DNA of 64,000 bases from Microbacterium oxydans (GTDB lineage Bacteria > Actinomycetota > Actinomycetes > Actinomycetales > Microbacteriaceae): contig NZ_FMIR01000005.1 in NCBI RefSeq assembly GCF_900095745.1, positions 1-64,000 on the forward strand, given 5' to 3'. Below, piece after piece: positions 8,379 through 16,923 of this stretch. How positions within the stretch are numbered: position 1 is the first letter of the stretch; each line of letters begins with the position of its first letter. Below the pieces are notes generated by a model. It was not told where the DNA came from. It was given only the letters and a program-made list of their open reading frames with translations, and made no database searches. The position numbers were made by a program, and so were the translations under genes.

Positions 8379-9296
8379 TCAGCCCTTGATGCCCGTACCG
8401 GCCACACCCTCCTGCACGTACCGCTGAGCGATGAGGTACGCGAGGAAGATGGGCAGCAGCGCCACGACGGATCCGGCGAGCATGGTGCTCAGCGGGACGT
8501 TCTGCTGCTGCAGCGACGAGATGCCGACGGTGAGTGTGAACATCGCGTTGGACTTCGCGATGATGAGCGGCCACAGGAAATCGTTCCAGTGCCACAGGAA
8601 GACGAAGATGCCGAGGGTCGCCAGGATCGGCTTGCACAGCGGCAGCACGATCCGCAGGAAGATGCGGAACTCACCCGCGCCGTCGATGCGGGCGGCCTCG
8701 AACAGCTCGTCAGGGAGGCCCGAGATGAACTGCCGCATCAGGAACACGGCCTGCGCGTTCGCGAGCGACGGCAGGATCAGGCCCCAGTATGTGTCGACGC
8801 CGCCGAGGTTCGCCATGAGGATGAACGTCGGGATGAGGGTGACGTGGAACGGGACCATCACCATCGCGAGGAACGACCAGAACATCACCTCCTTGCCGCG
8901 GAACCGCTTCTTGGCGAAGGCGTAGCCGGCGAGCGCCGAGAGGAACAGCACGGCGACGACCGAGACGAGCGAGTAGATGAGCGTGTTGCCGAGCCAGCCG
9001 AGGATGTTCTGCCCGGCGAGCACCTGCTCGTAGGCCTCGAACGAGATGTCCTGGAAAGGCAGCAGCGAGCCGGGGAGCTCGACGACCATGCCCGGCTTCA
9101 GGCTCAGCACGACCATCGCGTAGAAGGGGAAGAAGCTGAGGATGCCGGCCAGGCTCAGCCAGATCCATCGCCCGACGATCCCCCACCCGGTCGGCTGGAG
9201 CGCGCGGTAGGCGCGGCGCTGCTTGGTCGACATCTTCGGCGGCATGACCGGCGACTGCGTCGGCGGCTGTGTCGGAGGCTGCAACAGAGCGGTCAT
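8379..9296 (-). CDS. Carbohydrate ABC transporter permease (MalG type)
   Basis: A 305-residue inner-membrane permease with about six TM segments. The EAA loop reads EAARIDGAGEFRIFLRIVLP, the site that contacts the ATPase subunit. It partners with the MalF-type permease encoded just upstream (ATGA overlap, 9293-9296) and the binding protein at 10274-11515. No ATP-binding subunit is encoded in this locus, as is common for this class, where a shared MsiK/MalK-type ATPase is used. Confidence 0.9.
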   Translation of the reverse strand: MTALLQPPTQPPTQSPVMPPKMSTKQRRAYRALQPTGWGIVGRWIWLSLAGILSFFPFYAMVVLSLKPGMVVELPGSLLPFQDISFEAYEQVLAGQNILGWLGNTLIYSLVSVVAVLFLSALAGYAFAKKRFRGKEVMFWSFLAMVMVPFHVTLIPTFILMANLGGVDTYWGLILPSLANAQAVFLMRQFISGLPDELFEAARIDGAGEFRIFLRIVLPLCKPILATLGIFVFLWHWNDFLWPLIIAKSNAMFTLTVGISSLQQQNVPLSTMLAGSVVALLPIFLAYLIAQRYVQEGVAGTGIKG

Positions 9297-10198
9297 TTCT
9301 GCTTTCCGATCACCAGGCGCTGGATGAGCGCGACGACGAGGGTCATGATGAACAGGGCCACGCCGATGGCGGCCGCGTAGCCGTAATCGAAGTAGCGGAA
9401 GCCCTGGTCGTAGAGCATGTAGACGAGCGAGTAGCTGGCGTTGGCCGGCCCGCCCTGGGTCATCACGTAGATGACGTCGAAGACCTGGAACGCGGCGGTC
9501 GTCTCGATCACCGCGAGGAAGAAGAAGGTCGGGCGCAGCACCGGCATGATGATGTACCGGAACCGCTGCCAGGCGTTGGCGCCGTCGACCAGCGCGGCCT
9601 CTTCGAGCTCGCGCGGCACGTCCTGCAGCGCGGCGATGAGGATCATCATCCCGTAGCCGAATCGCGACCAGACGCCGACGACGACGATGGCCGGGATGAC
9701 GAGCACGGTGCTGCCCAGCCAGGAGCCGCCGAGCCCCAGCGGGGTCATCAGTGCCGACCACGGACCGTTGGCGGAGAAGATCCAGACGAAGATCGAGCCG
9801 GCCAGCACGAGCGAGGTGATGACGGGGAGGAAGAAGATCGAGCGGAAGAAGCGTGCGCCCCGGAAGGCGCGGCGCACGCCGAGCGCCATCACGGTGGAGA
9901 GCACGAGTGCGATCGGCACCGCGAACACGGTGTAGATCAGCGTGGTGCCCATCGCCCGCCAGAACAGCGGGTCGGCGATCATGCGCTGGAAGTGGTCGAG
10001 CCCGCGCCACGAGATCTCGCCGGTGATGTCGTAGTCGAAGAAGCTCAGGGCGACGCCGACGATGCTGGGGCCGAAGCGGAAGGCGATGAAGAGGAGGAAC
10101 GCGGGGAGCACGAACAGGAACGCGATGCGTGCCTCTCGCCGTGCGAGCACCCGTGCGACCCGCCCTGCGGGCCTCTTGGCCGTGGTTGCCGTCGTCAT
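9293..10198 (-). CDS. Carbohydrate ABC transporter permease (MalF type)
   Basis: A 301-residue inner-membrane permease with six predicted TM helices and the EAA loop LEEAALVDGANAWQRFRYI. It forms the channel together with the MalG-type subunit. GAGGAATC lies just upstream of the ATG at 10198. It follows the binding-protein gene after a 75-bp gap holding a strong stem-loop (10232-10265) that may lower its expression relative to the binding protein. Confidence 0.9.
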   Translation of the reverse strand: MTTATTAKRPAGRVARVLARREARIAFLFVLPAFLLFIAFRFGPSIVGVALSFFDYDITGEISWRGLDHFQRMIADPLFWRAMGTTLIYTVFAVPIALVLSTVMALGVRRAFRGARFFRSIFFLPVITSLVLAGSIFVWIFSANGPWSALMTPLGLGGSWLGSTVLVIPAIVVVGVWSRFGYGMMILIAALQDVPRELEEAALVDGANAWQRFRYIIMPVLRPTFFFLAVIETTAAFQVFDVIYVMTQGGPANASYSLVYMLYDQGFRYFDYGYAAAIGVALFIMTLVVALIQRLVIGKQK

Positions 10199-10231
10199 CA
10201 GTGATTCCTCACGTGGGGGAGTGAAGGGAAC

Positions 10232-10265
10232 GGGGGCGTGCGGAGTTCGGGCTCCGCACGCCCCC
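10232..10265 (-). terminator. Stem-loop between binding-protein and permease genes
   Basis: Perfect 14-bp arms (10232-10245 and 10252-10265) with a six-base TTCGGG/CCCGAA loop, directly downstream of the solute-binding protein stop. There is no T-tract. Such intra-operon hairpins in sugar ABC operons stabilise the upstream mRNA or terminate part of transcription, raising binding protein over permease. Confidence 0.75.
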
Positions 10266-10273
10266 GGTGCTGC

Positions 10274-11515
10274 TTACTTCTTGATGAGCGGTGCCGCGGC
10301 AGTCGCTGCATCCTTCAGAGCATCCTCCGGGGACTTGTCCCCGAGCAATGCCGCCTGGATCTCGGGAGCGAGCACACCCATCAGCGCACGCGACGAGGCG
10401 TTGAGCTCGCCGACCGTGGTGTCGGGCACGTACTTCTCGACCTCGCCGAGCAGCGGGTCATCCGCGTACAGCGGCTCGGTGGTGCTGAGCGCCGAGAAGA
10501 AGCCGGCGGCCTTCAGGTACGGCTCGATGACGTCGGCGCCGGTCGCGTACTCCGCGAACTTCGCCGCGGCATCCTGCGCCTTGGAGCCCTTGAGCACCGA
10601 GAGCGAGCCGACCGTGCCGTAGGCGACGGTCTCCTTCTCGGTCAGCGGTGCGAGGACCTTGACGTTCTCCTCGCCCCAGAAGGGCAGGACCTCGGGGACC
10701 GCGTTGTTCCACGTGCAGGCGACCTTGCCCTGAGCGACGGCCGTCTGCTCGAGCGGGACGTTGGTGGTGAGGGCCTCGGGGTCGAGCGCTCCGGCATCGG
10801 CCAGGTCGGTGAGGAACGTGAGCGCCTTCTCGCCTTCCTTGCTGTCGAACCCGATGTCGCCGTCCTTCGTGTAGACCTCGCCACCGGCCTGCCACAGCAG
10901 CGGGTAGTAGGTGAGGTTCAGGGTGTTCTCGGCGGATGCCGGGTAGTTGAGGGCGTACATGCCCTTCTCCGTGAACTTCGGGGCCATCTCGGCGATGTCG
11001 TCCCACGTCTCGGGGTATTCGGTGACGCCGGCGGCCTCGAACGCAGCCGCGTTGCACAGGAGGGGCTGGGCGCTGGTGAGCAGCGGAGCCCCGAGGATGT
11101 CGCCGTCGAGCGTGACCGACTTCTTCACGTTCGGCAGCAGGTCGCCCTGACGCTCTTCGCTCAGCAGGTCGTTGAGCGGCGCGATGGACTTCTGGTACGC
11201 GGCGAGCTGGTCGGGGATGAGGTAGACGACGTCGGGACCCTTGCCGGCGGCGATCGCCGTCTGGAGGGCCTCGTCGCGGTTGGCCCACGGGAAGATCTCG
11301 TACTTGACGTTGATGTTCTCGTTCTTCTTCTCGAAGTCGGCGATCGTCGAGTCCCAGAAGTCCTTGTGCACCGCCTCGTCGGCGATGACCGGGTAGAGCC
11401 AGACCGTGATGTCCTGCTCACCCTCTGCGGTGTTGCCTCCGCCGGCCGAACATCCGGCCAACAGGGTGGCGGCCGCGACTCCCGCGGCGACGCCGATGAA
11501 CTTGCTGACGCGCAT
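10274..11515 (-). CDS. Extracellular sugar-binding lipoprotein of an ABC importer
   Basis: A 413-residue family-1 extracellular solute-binding protein. The signal peptide ends in the lipobox LLAGC, so Cys22 should be lipidated and the protein tethered outside the membrane. The size and the SVLKGSKAQDAAAKFAEYA-type C-terminal region match sugar-binding proteins. AAAGGAG precedes the ATG at 11515. It is the first gene of the left-going operon, divergent from the ROK regulator across a 189-bp promoter region. The ligand is not deducible; an amino sugar, uronate or inositol-like compound would fit the enzymes encoded nearby. Confidence 0.9.
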   Translation of the reverse strand: MRVSKFIGVAAGVAAATLLAGCSAGGGNTAEGEQDITVWLYPVIADEAVHKDFWDSTIADFEKKNENINVKYEIFPWANRDEALQTAIAAGKGPDVVYLIPDQLAAYQKSIAPLNDLLSEERQGDLLPNVKKSVTLDGDILGAPLLTSAQPLLCNAAAFEAAGVTEYPETWDDIAEMAPKFTEKGMYALNYPASAENTLNLTYYPLLWQAGGEVYTKDGDIGFDSKEGEKALTFLTDLADAGALDPEALTTNVPLEQTAVAQGKVACTWNNAVPEVLPFWGEENVKVLAPLTEKETVAYGTVGSLSVLKGSKAQDAAAKFAEYATGADVIEPYLKAAGFFSALSTTEPLYADDPLLGEVEKYVPDTTVGELNASSRALMGVLAPEIQAALLGDKSPEDALKDAATAAAPLIKK

Positions 11516-11704
11516 GGTGCTCCTTTGCTTGAACCGTGCTGAGTACGGTTCATTATGACACTGGGATGGGATAATTCGTCAAGTACAAGTTCCCAGACGG
11601 TTGTTTCAGGCGTGTTTCCCGTTCGAGAACAACAAAGCTTGATCTGAGAATTCGGTGTGCTAATTTGATCGCACCCGACGACGGAGAAGAAGAGGGGGCA
11701 GCAC
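11516..11704. promoter_or_regulatory. Divergent promoter region of the ROK-controlled locus
   Basis: Left-going promoter candidate: TTGACG (11582-11577, minus strand) with CATAAT (11557-11552), spacer 19. Right-going candidate: TTGATC (11639-11644) and TAATTT (11661-11666), spacer 16. Between them, GTTGTTTC and GAGAACAAC form an imperfect dyad across 11610-11634, and CTGGGA/TCCCAG repeats occur at 11561-11566 and 11592-11597. Either could bind the ROK protein. Boxes are read by eye. Confidence 0.5.
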
Positions 11705-12889
11705 ATGGCCGTGAACAGTCCGCGTTCGATCGTCGCTCGATCGGCTCTGCAGCTGCGTGACGCAGGCCCCGCGACCGTCAACGACCTCTCCCGTTCGCTC
11801 GAGATCTCGCGCACGTCGGTCGAGAACGCCGTGACCGTCCTTGCCGACTCCGGACTGATCGTCGACGCCCCGGCGCAGAACGGCGGCGGAGCCGGTCGCC
11901 CCGCCCGCCGCTACTCCTTCCACGCGGCCGCCGGCACCGTGGTCGGCGTCGACATCGGCGTCGCCAGCGTGCGCGTCGTGCTGGCCGACCTCGCCGGGGC
12001 CGTGATCGTGCAGCGCAGCTACGCCGGCGTCGCCGAGCAGCCCGACGGCGCCTCCAAACTCGCCGCCGTCATCGACGACGTGCGCCGCACCCTGTCCGAC
12101 GCCGGGATCCCCGCGTCGAAGCTGCGCGCGGTCGGCGTCTCCCTCCCCGGCATCGTCGATGACGCCGGGCGCGTGACCACCTCGGTCGTCATCCCCGAGT
12201 GGTCGGGCATCGACATCGGCTCGCAGCTGCGGCAGGCGTTCGGCTGCCCCGTCGCGGTCGACAACGGCGTGCGCCTGGCGGCCGTGGCGGAGCACCACCT
12301 GGGTGTCGCACAGCTCGTCGACGACGTCATCTACCTCTCGGTCGGCAACCGCATCGCGATGGGCCTCATCCTCGGCGGTCGCCCGCGGCGCGGCATCCAC
12401 AACGCCGCCGGTGACATCGGCCGCCTCGCCTTCCGCGGGCTGAACACCGAGACCGGGCAGATCTCGTGGCGCACCGCGCCGACCGCCGCCGAGGTCTTCG
12501 CGAGGGCACGCGGCGGAGACGCCGCAGCGCAGCAGGAGCTCGACGGCTTCATCGACGAACTCGCCCACGGGATCGCGACCCTGACGATGACGGTCGACCC
12601 CGCGATGATCGTGATCGGCGGCGGACTCTCCGCCGCACACGAGCAGCTGCTCGACCCGCTGCGGGCAGCGCTCCCCGGACACCTCGGCCTGCCGTTCCAG
12701 GTGCCGCTCGCCGAGGCCCGCCTGGGCGCCGAGGCCGCGGCGCACGGTGCGGTCGTGCACGCGTTCCAGCGGCACGCCGCCGAGATCTACGGCATCGACG
12801 ACATGCCGGCCCCGCCCATCACCCCCCTGCCGGTCGAGCCGGTCGGGGCGGACGACACGACCCCCGAAGACCCCGAGGAGAAGCAGTGA
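11705..12889 (+). CDS. ROK-family transcriptional regulator
   Basis: A 394-residue repressor with an N-terminal winged helix (residues about 8-70; TVNDLSRSLEISRTSVENAV is the recognition region) followed by a ROK sugar-kinase-like domain (VVGVDIGVASVRVVL phosphate-1 motif; VIGGGLSAAH near the end). ROK repressors of this build bind an inducer sugar or sugar phosphate and leave the operator. GAGGGGG precedes the ATG. It is divergent from the importer operon and overlaps the first oxidoreductase gene (12886-12889), so it most likely represses both arms and itself. Confidence 0.9.
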   Translation: MAVNSPRSIVARSALQLRDAGPATVNDLSRSLEISRTSVENAVTVLADSGLIVDAPAQNGGGAGRPARRYSFHAAAGTVVGVDIGVASVRVVLADLAGAVIVQRSYAGVAEQPDGASKLAAVIDDVRRTLSDAGIPASKLRAVGVSLPGIVDDAGRVTTSVVIPEWSGIDIGSQLRQAFGCPVAVDNGVRLAAVAEHHLGVAQLVDDVIYLSVGNRIAMGLILGGRPRRGIHNAAGDIGRLAFRGLNTETGQISWRTAPTAAEVFARARGGDAAAQQELDGFIDELAHGIATLTMTVDPAMIVIGGGLSAAHEQLLDPLRAALPGHLGLPFQVPLAEARLGAEAAAHGAVVHAFQRHAAEIYGIDDMPAPPITPLPVEPVGADDTTPEDPEEKQ

Positions 12890-13899
12890 GCACGTTGAAG
12901 GTCGGACTCATCGGAGCCGGCGGCATCTCGCGCGTGCACGCCGACGCCTGGCGGGCGCTGGGCGCCGAGGGGTACGTCACCTCTCTGGCCGGTGCCGAGG
13001 AGATCGCCGAGGAGTACGGCTTCGAGCTCGTCTCCGACGTCGACACACTCATCGGGCTGGTCGACATCGTCGACATCGTGACCCCCAGCAGCACCCACGC
13101 CGACTTCGCCCTGCGGGCCATCGCGCACAGGCGCGACGTCATCTGCGAGAAGCCGCTGGCCGCGACCGCCGAGGCCGCCACCACCGTCGCCCGCGCGGCC
13201 GAGGAGGCGGGCGTGCGACTCTTCCCCGCCCACGTCGTCCGGTACATGGGCGAGTACGCGCAGATCAAGGCCGGCATCGACGCCGGGCGCATCGGCACCC
13301 TCGCGGTGCAGCGGTTCAGCCGCGCCGGCTCCGCCCCGCAGACGCCCTGGTTCTTCTCGGAGAGCACCGGCGGCGGCGTCATCCGCGACCTGATGATCCA
13401 CGACATCGATCAGGCGGTCTGGTTCGCCGGCCCCGTCGCCACGGTCTTCGCGGTGCAGAACCCGCCGACCGTCGACGACCGAGTTCCCGCACCCGTCACC
13501 GCGCACGTCGTGCTGACGCACCGCAGCGGCGTGATCAGCCACCTGCACGCCAGCTGGGTCGCCCCGGGCATGCCGTTCCGCACGAGCGTCGAGGTCGCGG
13601 GATCCGAGGGCCGGCTGCGCTACGACAGCGCCGAGGACGCGTCGCTGCGCACGGATGCCGTGCTCGACGCCGGCGCCACCGATTACCTGCCGCCGATGTC
13701 GCCCGAAGAGAGCCCGTACTACGCCGAGATCGTCGACTTCGTGGCCGCGTTGCGCGAAGGCCGCGACGCCAGGGTGAGCCCGGCGGATGGCATCGAAGCC
13801 GTCGCGGTCGCCGAGGCCGCCTACGCCTCGATCGCCGCCGGCGCCGCCGTCGCGCTCCCCACCCCCGACCGCACCGAGGCCGAGGAGGCCGTCCGATGA
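12886..13899 (+). CDS. Gfo/Idh/MocA-family oxidoreductase
   Basis: A 337-residue NAD(P)-dependent dehydrogenase. The Rossmann motif is VGLIGAGGISRVHADAW and the family signature is CEKPLAAT. Members oxidise a sugar or cyclitol hydroxyl, as in inositol and glucose-fructose oxidoreductases. The GTG at 12886 is used: GAGGAG lies 6 bases upstream and the codon overlaps the ROK stop. It is followed with ATGA overlap by a second, diverged family member, suggesting that the two catalyse different redox steps on one substrate. Confidence 0.9.
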   Translation: MSTLKVGLIGAGGISRVHADAWRALGAEGYVTSLAGAEEIAEEYGFELVSDVDTLIGLVDIVDIVTPSSTHADFALRAIAHRRDVICEKPLAATAEAATTVARAAEEAGVRLFPAHVVRYMGEYAQIKAGIDAGRIGTLAVQRFSRAGSAPQTPWFFSESTGGGVIRDLMIHDIDQAVWFAGPVATVFAVQNPPTVDDRVPAPVTAHVVLTHRSGVISHLHASWVAPGMPFRTSVEVAGSEGRLRYDSAEDASLRTDAVLDAGATDYLPPMSPEESPYYAEIVDFVAALREGRDARVSPADGIEAVAVAEAAYASIAAGAAVALPTPDRTEAEEAVR

Positions 13900-14921
13900 C
13901 CGCCCCCACCCCGCTGCGGATCGCCGTGCTGTCGTTCGCGCACACGCACGCCCTGAGCTACGTGCACGCGCTGAAGGACATGCCGGGCGTCGAGCTGATC
14001 GCCGCCGACCCCGACGGCGCCACGGCTCCGGACGACGCCCCCCGCGGTGCCGCACTGGCCGCCGAGCTCGGTGTCGCGTACGTCGAGACCCACGACGAGG
14101 CCTTCGCCTGGAAGCCGGATGCCGTCGTGATCGCCGCCGAGAACTCCCGGCACCGCGCGCTCGTCGAGCGCGCGGCCGCCGCCGGGGTGCACGTGCTGTG
14201 CGAGAAGCCGCTGGCCACGACCGTCGACGACGCCATCGCGATGCGCGAGGCGTGCGAGCAGGCCGGAGTGATCCTGATGGTCGCGTACCCGGTGCGTTTC
14301 GCGCCGAGCGTGCGCGACGCGATCGCCGAGCTGCGCAGCGGCCGCCTCGGCAAGGTCCTCGGCGTCACCGGCATCAACAACGGCAAGCTCCCGCAGGATC
14401 GCGCCTGGTTCACCGATCCCGAGCTGGCGGGCGGCGGCGCCCTCGTCGACCACGTCGTGCACTGCGCCGACCTGCTCGACGAACTGCTGGGCGAGCGGGC
14501 GCAGTCGGTCCGCGCGGTGTCGAACAGCATCCTGCACGCGGAGCGCGAGCTCGCGGTCGAGACCGGCGGACTCGTCACGATCCAGTACCCGAGCGGGGTG
14601 ATCGCCACGATCGACTGCTCGTGGAGCTGGCCGATGAGCTCGGCCACCTGGGGCGGACTCACGCTGCAGGTCGTGGCCGAACGCGGCACCGTCACGGTCA
14701 GCCCCTTCGCGAAGGGCGTGGCCGGGCACGACGCACACGGCGAGACCTGGAGCCCCGTCGGCGCCGACCTCGACGCCCTGCTGCTCGAGGAGTTCGTCCG
14801 CGCCGTGCGCGAGGGCCGGCAGCCGCAACCCGATGCCGGCGTCGGCATCCGCACGGTCGAGATCGCCAAGGCCGCCCAGCTCTCCGCAGCCCGCGCCGGC
14901 GAGGTCATCACCCTCGGCTAG
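13896..14921 (+). CDS. Gfo/Idh/MocA-family oxidoreductase, atypical N-terminus
   Basis: A 341-residue member with the CEKPLATT signature but with AVLSFAHTHALSYVHAL where a GxGxxG nucleotide loop would be. The two His and the lost glycines suggest altered cofactor binding or a different role. The C-terminal substrate domain is complete. It starts by ATGA overlap with the previous gene and is followed 38 bp later by the aminotransferase. A 3-keto intermediate made by one of these two proteins would be a natural substrate for that enzyme (inference). Confidence 0.85.
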   Translation: MTAPTPLRIAVLSFAHTHALSYVHALKDMPGVELIAADPDGATAPDDAPRGAALAAELGVAYVETHDEAFAWKPDAVVIAAENSRHRALVERAAAAGVHVLCEKPLATTVDDAIAMREACEQAGVILMVAYPVRFAPSVRDAIAELRSGRLGKVLGVTGINNGKLPQDRAWFTDPELAGGGALVDHVVHCADLLDELLGERAQSVRAVSNSILHAERELAVETGGLVTIQYPSGVIATIDCSWSWPMSSATWGGLTLQVVAERGTVTVSPFAKGVAGHDAHGETWSPVGADLDALLLEEFVRAVREGRQPQPDAGVGIRTVEIAKAAQLSAARAGEVITLG

Positions 14922-14959
14922 ACACCGCACCGCAGGATCCGCACGGCAGAGAGGCCAGC

Positions 14960-16177
14960 ATGCACACCGCGCACAGCACCACCGGATGGCGACAGCGCGC
15001 GCTGGCCGTGATGCCGGTCGGGTCGAGCACCAACTCCAAGGCGCCGACGCTGCTGCCGGAGGAGCCCGAGGTCATCGTCCGCGGGCACGGATGCCGGGTG
15101 TGGGACGACCGGGGCCGTGAGTTCATCGACTACCGCTGCGCGCTCGGACCCGTGACCCTGGGCTATGCGGATCCGACCGTCGACACCGCGATCCGCGCCC
15201 AGCTCGACGACGGCATCCTGTTCGGCCACCCGCATCCGCTCGAGACGACCACGGCCGAGCTGTTCTGCTCCCTCGTGCCCGGTGCCGAGGCCGCGCGCTT
15301 CCTGAAGACCGGCGGCGAGGCGCTGGCAGCCGTGATCCGCATCGCCCGCGCACACACCGGTCGCGACCGGGTCGTGCAGATCGGCTACAACGGCTGGCTC
15401 AACTCGCTCGCGGCGGGCGCGCGGGTGCTGCCCGGGGCGACGACGGATGCTGTGCCCGGCGTTCCGGCCGCTCTCGCCGCCCTGCACCACGCGGTCGACT
15501 GGGAAGACCGCGCGACCCTGGATCGCCTGTTCCTCACCCGCGGTTCGGAGATCGCGGTCATCGTCGTCGCCGCCGACTACCCGGCGATTCCCGAGGCGGC
15601 CGGCTTCTACCGCTACCTGCGCGACGTCGCCGACCGGCACGGCGCCCTGCTGGCCTACGACGAGATGGTCACCGGCTTCCGAGTGGCGATCGGCGGCATG
15701 GCCGAGGCGACCGGAGTCCTCCCCGACCTGTCGGTCTTCGGTAAGGGCATCGCGAACGGGATGCCCCTCGCCGTCTACTGCGGGCGCCGGGAGGTGCTCG
15801 GCGTGCTCGACCGCGGCGAGGTGGTCGTCACGTCGACCTACGGCGGCGAGACGCTGTCGCTCGCGGCAGCCACCGCGACGATGACCGCCATCCGCGACCG
15901 TGACGTGATCGCGCGGCTGCTCGCCTCCGGCACGCGACTGCAGAACGGCCTGAACGCGGTGTTCGCCGAGACCGGCTCCGGCATCCGGCTCGTGGGACAC
16001 CCGGCGTGCCCGCAGTTCGTCGGCGCCGATGCCGAGATCCAGGCCTTCCTGCGGGCGGCGTTCCGCCACGGACTCTCCTTCTATCGGGTCGTCTACGTCA
16101 GCGCCGCGCACACCGACGCAGACATCGACGAGACGCTGCAACGCGCCGCGGTCGCCGTGCGTGAGGCGACGACATGA
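14960..16177 (+). CDS. Class III PLP aminotransferase (GSA-aminotransferase-like)
   Basis: A 405-residue fold-type I PLP enzyme. The PLP lysine lies in SVFGKGIANGMPLA, the PLP-binding Asp-Glu in LLAYDEMVTGFR, and the substrate loop reads GYNGW where most relatives have GYHGW. It resembles glutamate-1-semialdehyde aminomutase but lies in a sugar-catabolic operon, so it more likely transfers an amino group from or to a sugar or cyclitol ketone. GAGAGG lies upstream of the ATG. Translation is coupled to the following amidohydrolase (ATGA at 16174). Confidence 0.85.
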   Translation: MHTAHSTTGWRQRALAVMPVGSSTNSKAPTLLPEEPEVIVRGHGCRVWDDRGREFIDYRCALGPVTLGYADPTVDTAIRAQLDDGILFGHPHPLETTTAELFCSLVPGAEAARFLKTGGEALAAVIRIARAHTGRDRVVQIGYNGWLNSLAAGARVLPGATTDAVPGVPAALAALHHAVDWEDRATLDRLFLTRGSEIAVIVVAADYPAIPEAAGFYRYLRDVADRHGALLAYDEMVTGFRVAIGGMAEATGVLPDLSVFGKGIANGMPLAVYCGRREVLGVLDRGEVVVTSTYGGETLSLAAATATMTAIRDRDVIARLLASGTRLQNGLNAVFAETGSGIRLVGHPACPQFVGADAEIQAFLRAAFRHGLSFYRVVYVSAAHTDADIDETLQRAAVAVREATT

Positions 16178-16923
16178 CCGGCATCGACGCGCACACGCAC
16201 CTCGACGAAGGGCGGTTCGACCCCGCGGTCTTCGAGGCCGGTGACCGCCTGGGCATCGAGCTGTTCCTGTGCAGCAACCTCGGAAGCTTCCAGGCCCACC
16301 CGAGCCTCGATGAAGTGCGGGAGATGAACGACGTGCTGGCCGGCGAGCTGCGCCGATACCCCGACCGCCTGCGCGGCTACTGCTACGTCAATCCGCGCTT
16401 CGGCCGCGACAGTCTCGACGATCTGCGCCGCAACGTCGAGGACCGCGGGATGATCGGCATCAAGCTCTGGATCGCGACTCTTGCCGACGATCCACTGAGC
16501 GATCCGATCCTCGAGTACGCCGCCGAGCACCGGCTGATCGTGCTCGCGCATGCCTGGCGCAAAACCGTCGGGCAGTTCCCCTACGAGTCGACGGCCGACC
16601 ACATCGCCGCCGCAGCCCGCCGTCATCCCGACGTGCGCTTCCTGATGGCGCACCTCGGCGGCCAGCCTGAGTCGGCCGTGAACGCGGTCGGCTCCGTGCC
16701 GAACGTGGCCGTCGACACCTCGGGCACGATCATCGGCGCCGGAGAAGTGGCACTCGCCGTGGAGCGCCTCGGCCCCGACCGGGTGGTGTTCGGATCCGAC
16801 CTGCCCCACATCGACCTCGCGGCCAACGTCGGCAAGGTGCTCGGCGCAGGGCTCGACCCCGATGCCGAGGAGCGGGTGTTCGGCGGCACGGTCGCCCGCT
16901 GGCTTGCGGAGGTCGCGTCATGA
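16174..16923 (+). CDS. Amidohydrolase-family TIM-barrel hydrolase (metal site intact)
   Basis: A 249-residue member of the amidohydrolase-2 group. The metal ligands are visible in order: HTH in GIDAHTHL, the strand-4 Lys in GIKLWIAT, His in IVLAHAW, His in FLMAHLGG and Asp in VFGSDLPHID. Such enzymes hydrolyse lactones or amides, or decarboxylate, in catabolic pathways. It overlaps its neighbours on both sides by ATGA. The paired gene downstream encodes a similar protein without these ligands, so a two-subunit enzyme is possible. Confidence 0.85.
   Translation: MTGIDAHTHLDEGRFDPAVFEAGDRLGIELFLCSNLGSFQAHPSLDEVREMNDVLAGELRRYPDRLRGYCYVNPRFGRDSLDDLRRNVEDRGMIGIKLWIATLADDPLSDPILEYAAEHRLIVLAHAWRKTVGQFPYESTADHIAAAARRHPDVRFLMAHLGGQPESAVNAVGSVPNVAVDTSGTIIGAGEVALAVERLGPDRVVFGSDLPHIDLAANVGKVLGAGLDPDAEERVFGGTVARWLAEVAS

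Noticed and set aside
14960-16177. HemL for haem biosynthesis
   Set aside because: It lies in a sugar-catabolic operon with no other haem genes, and the substrate loop reads GYNGW rather than GYHGW.
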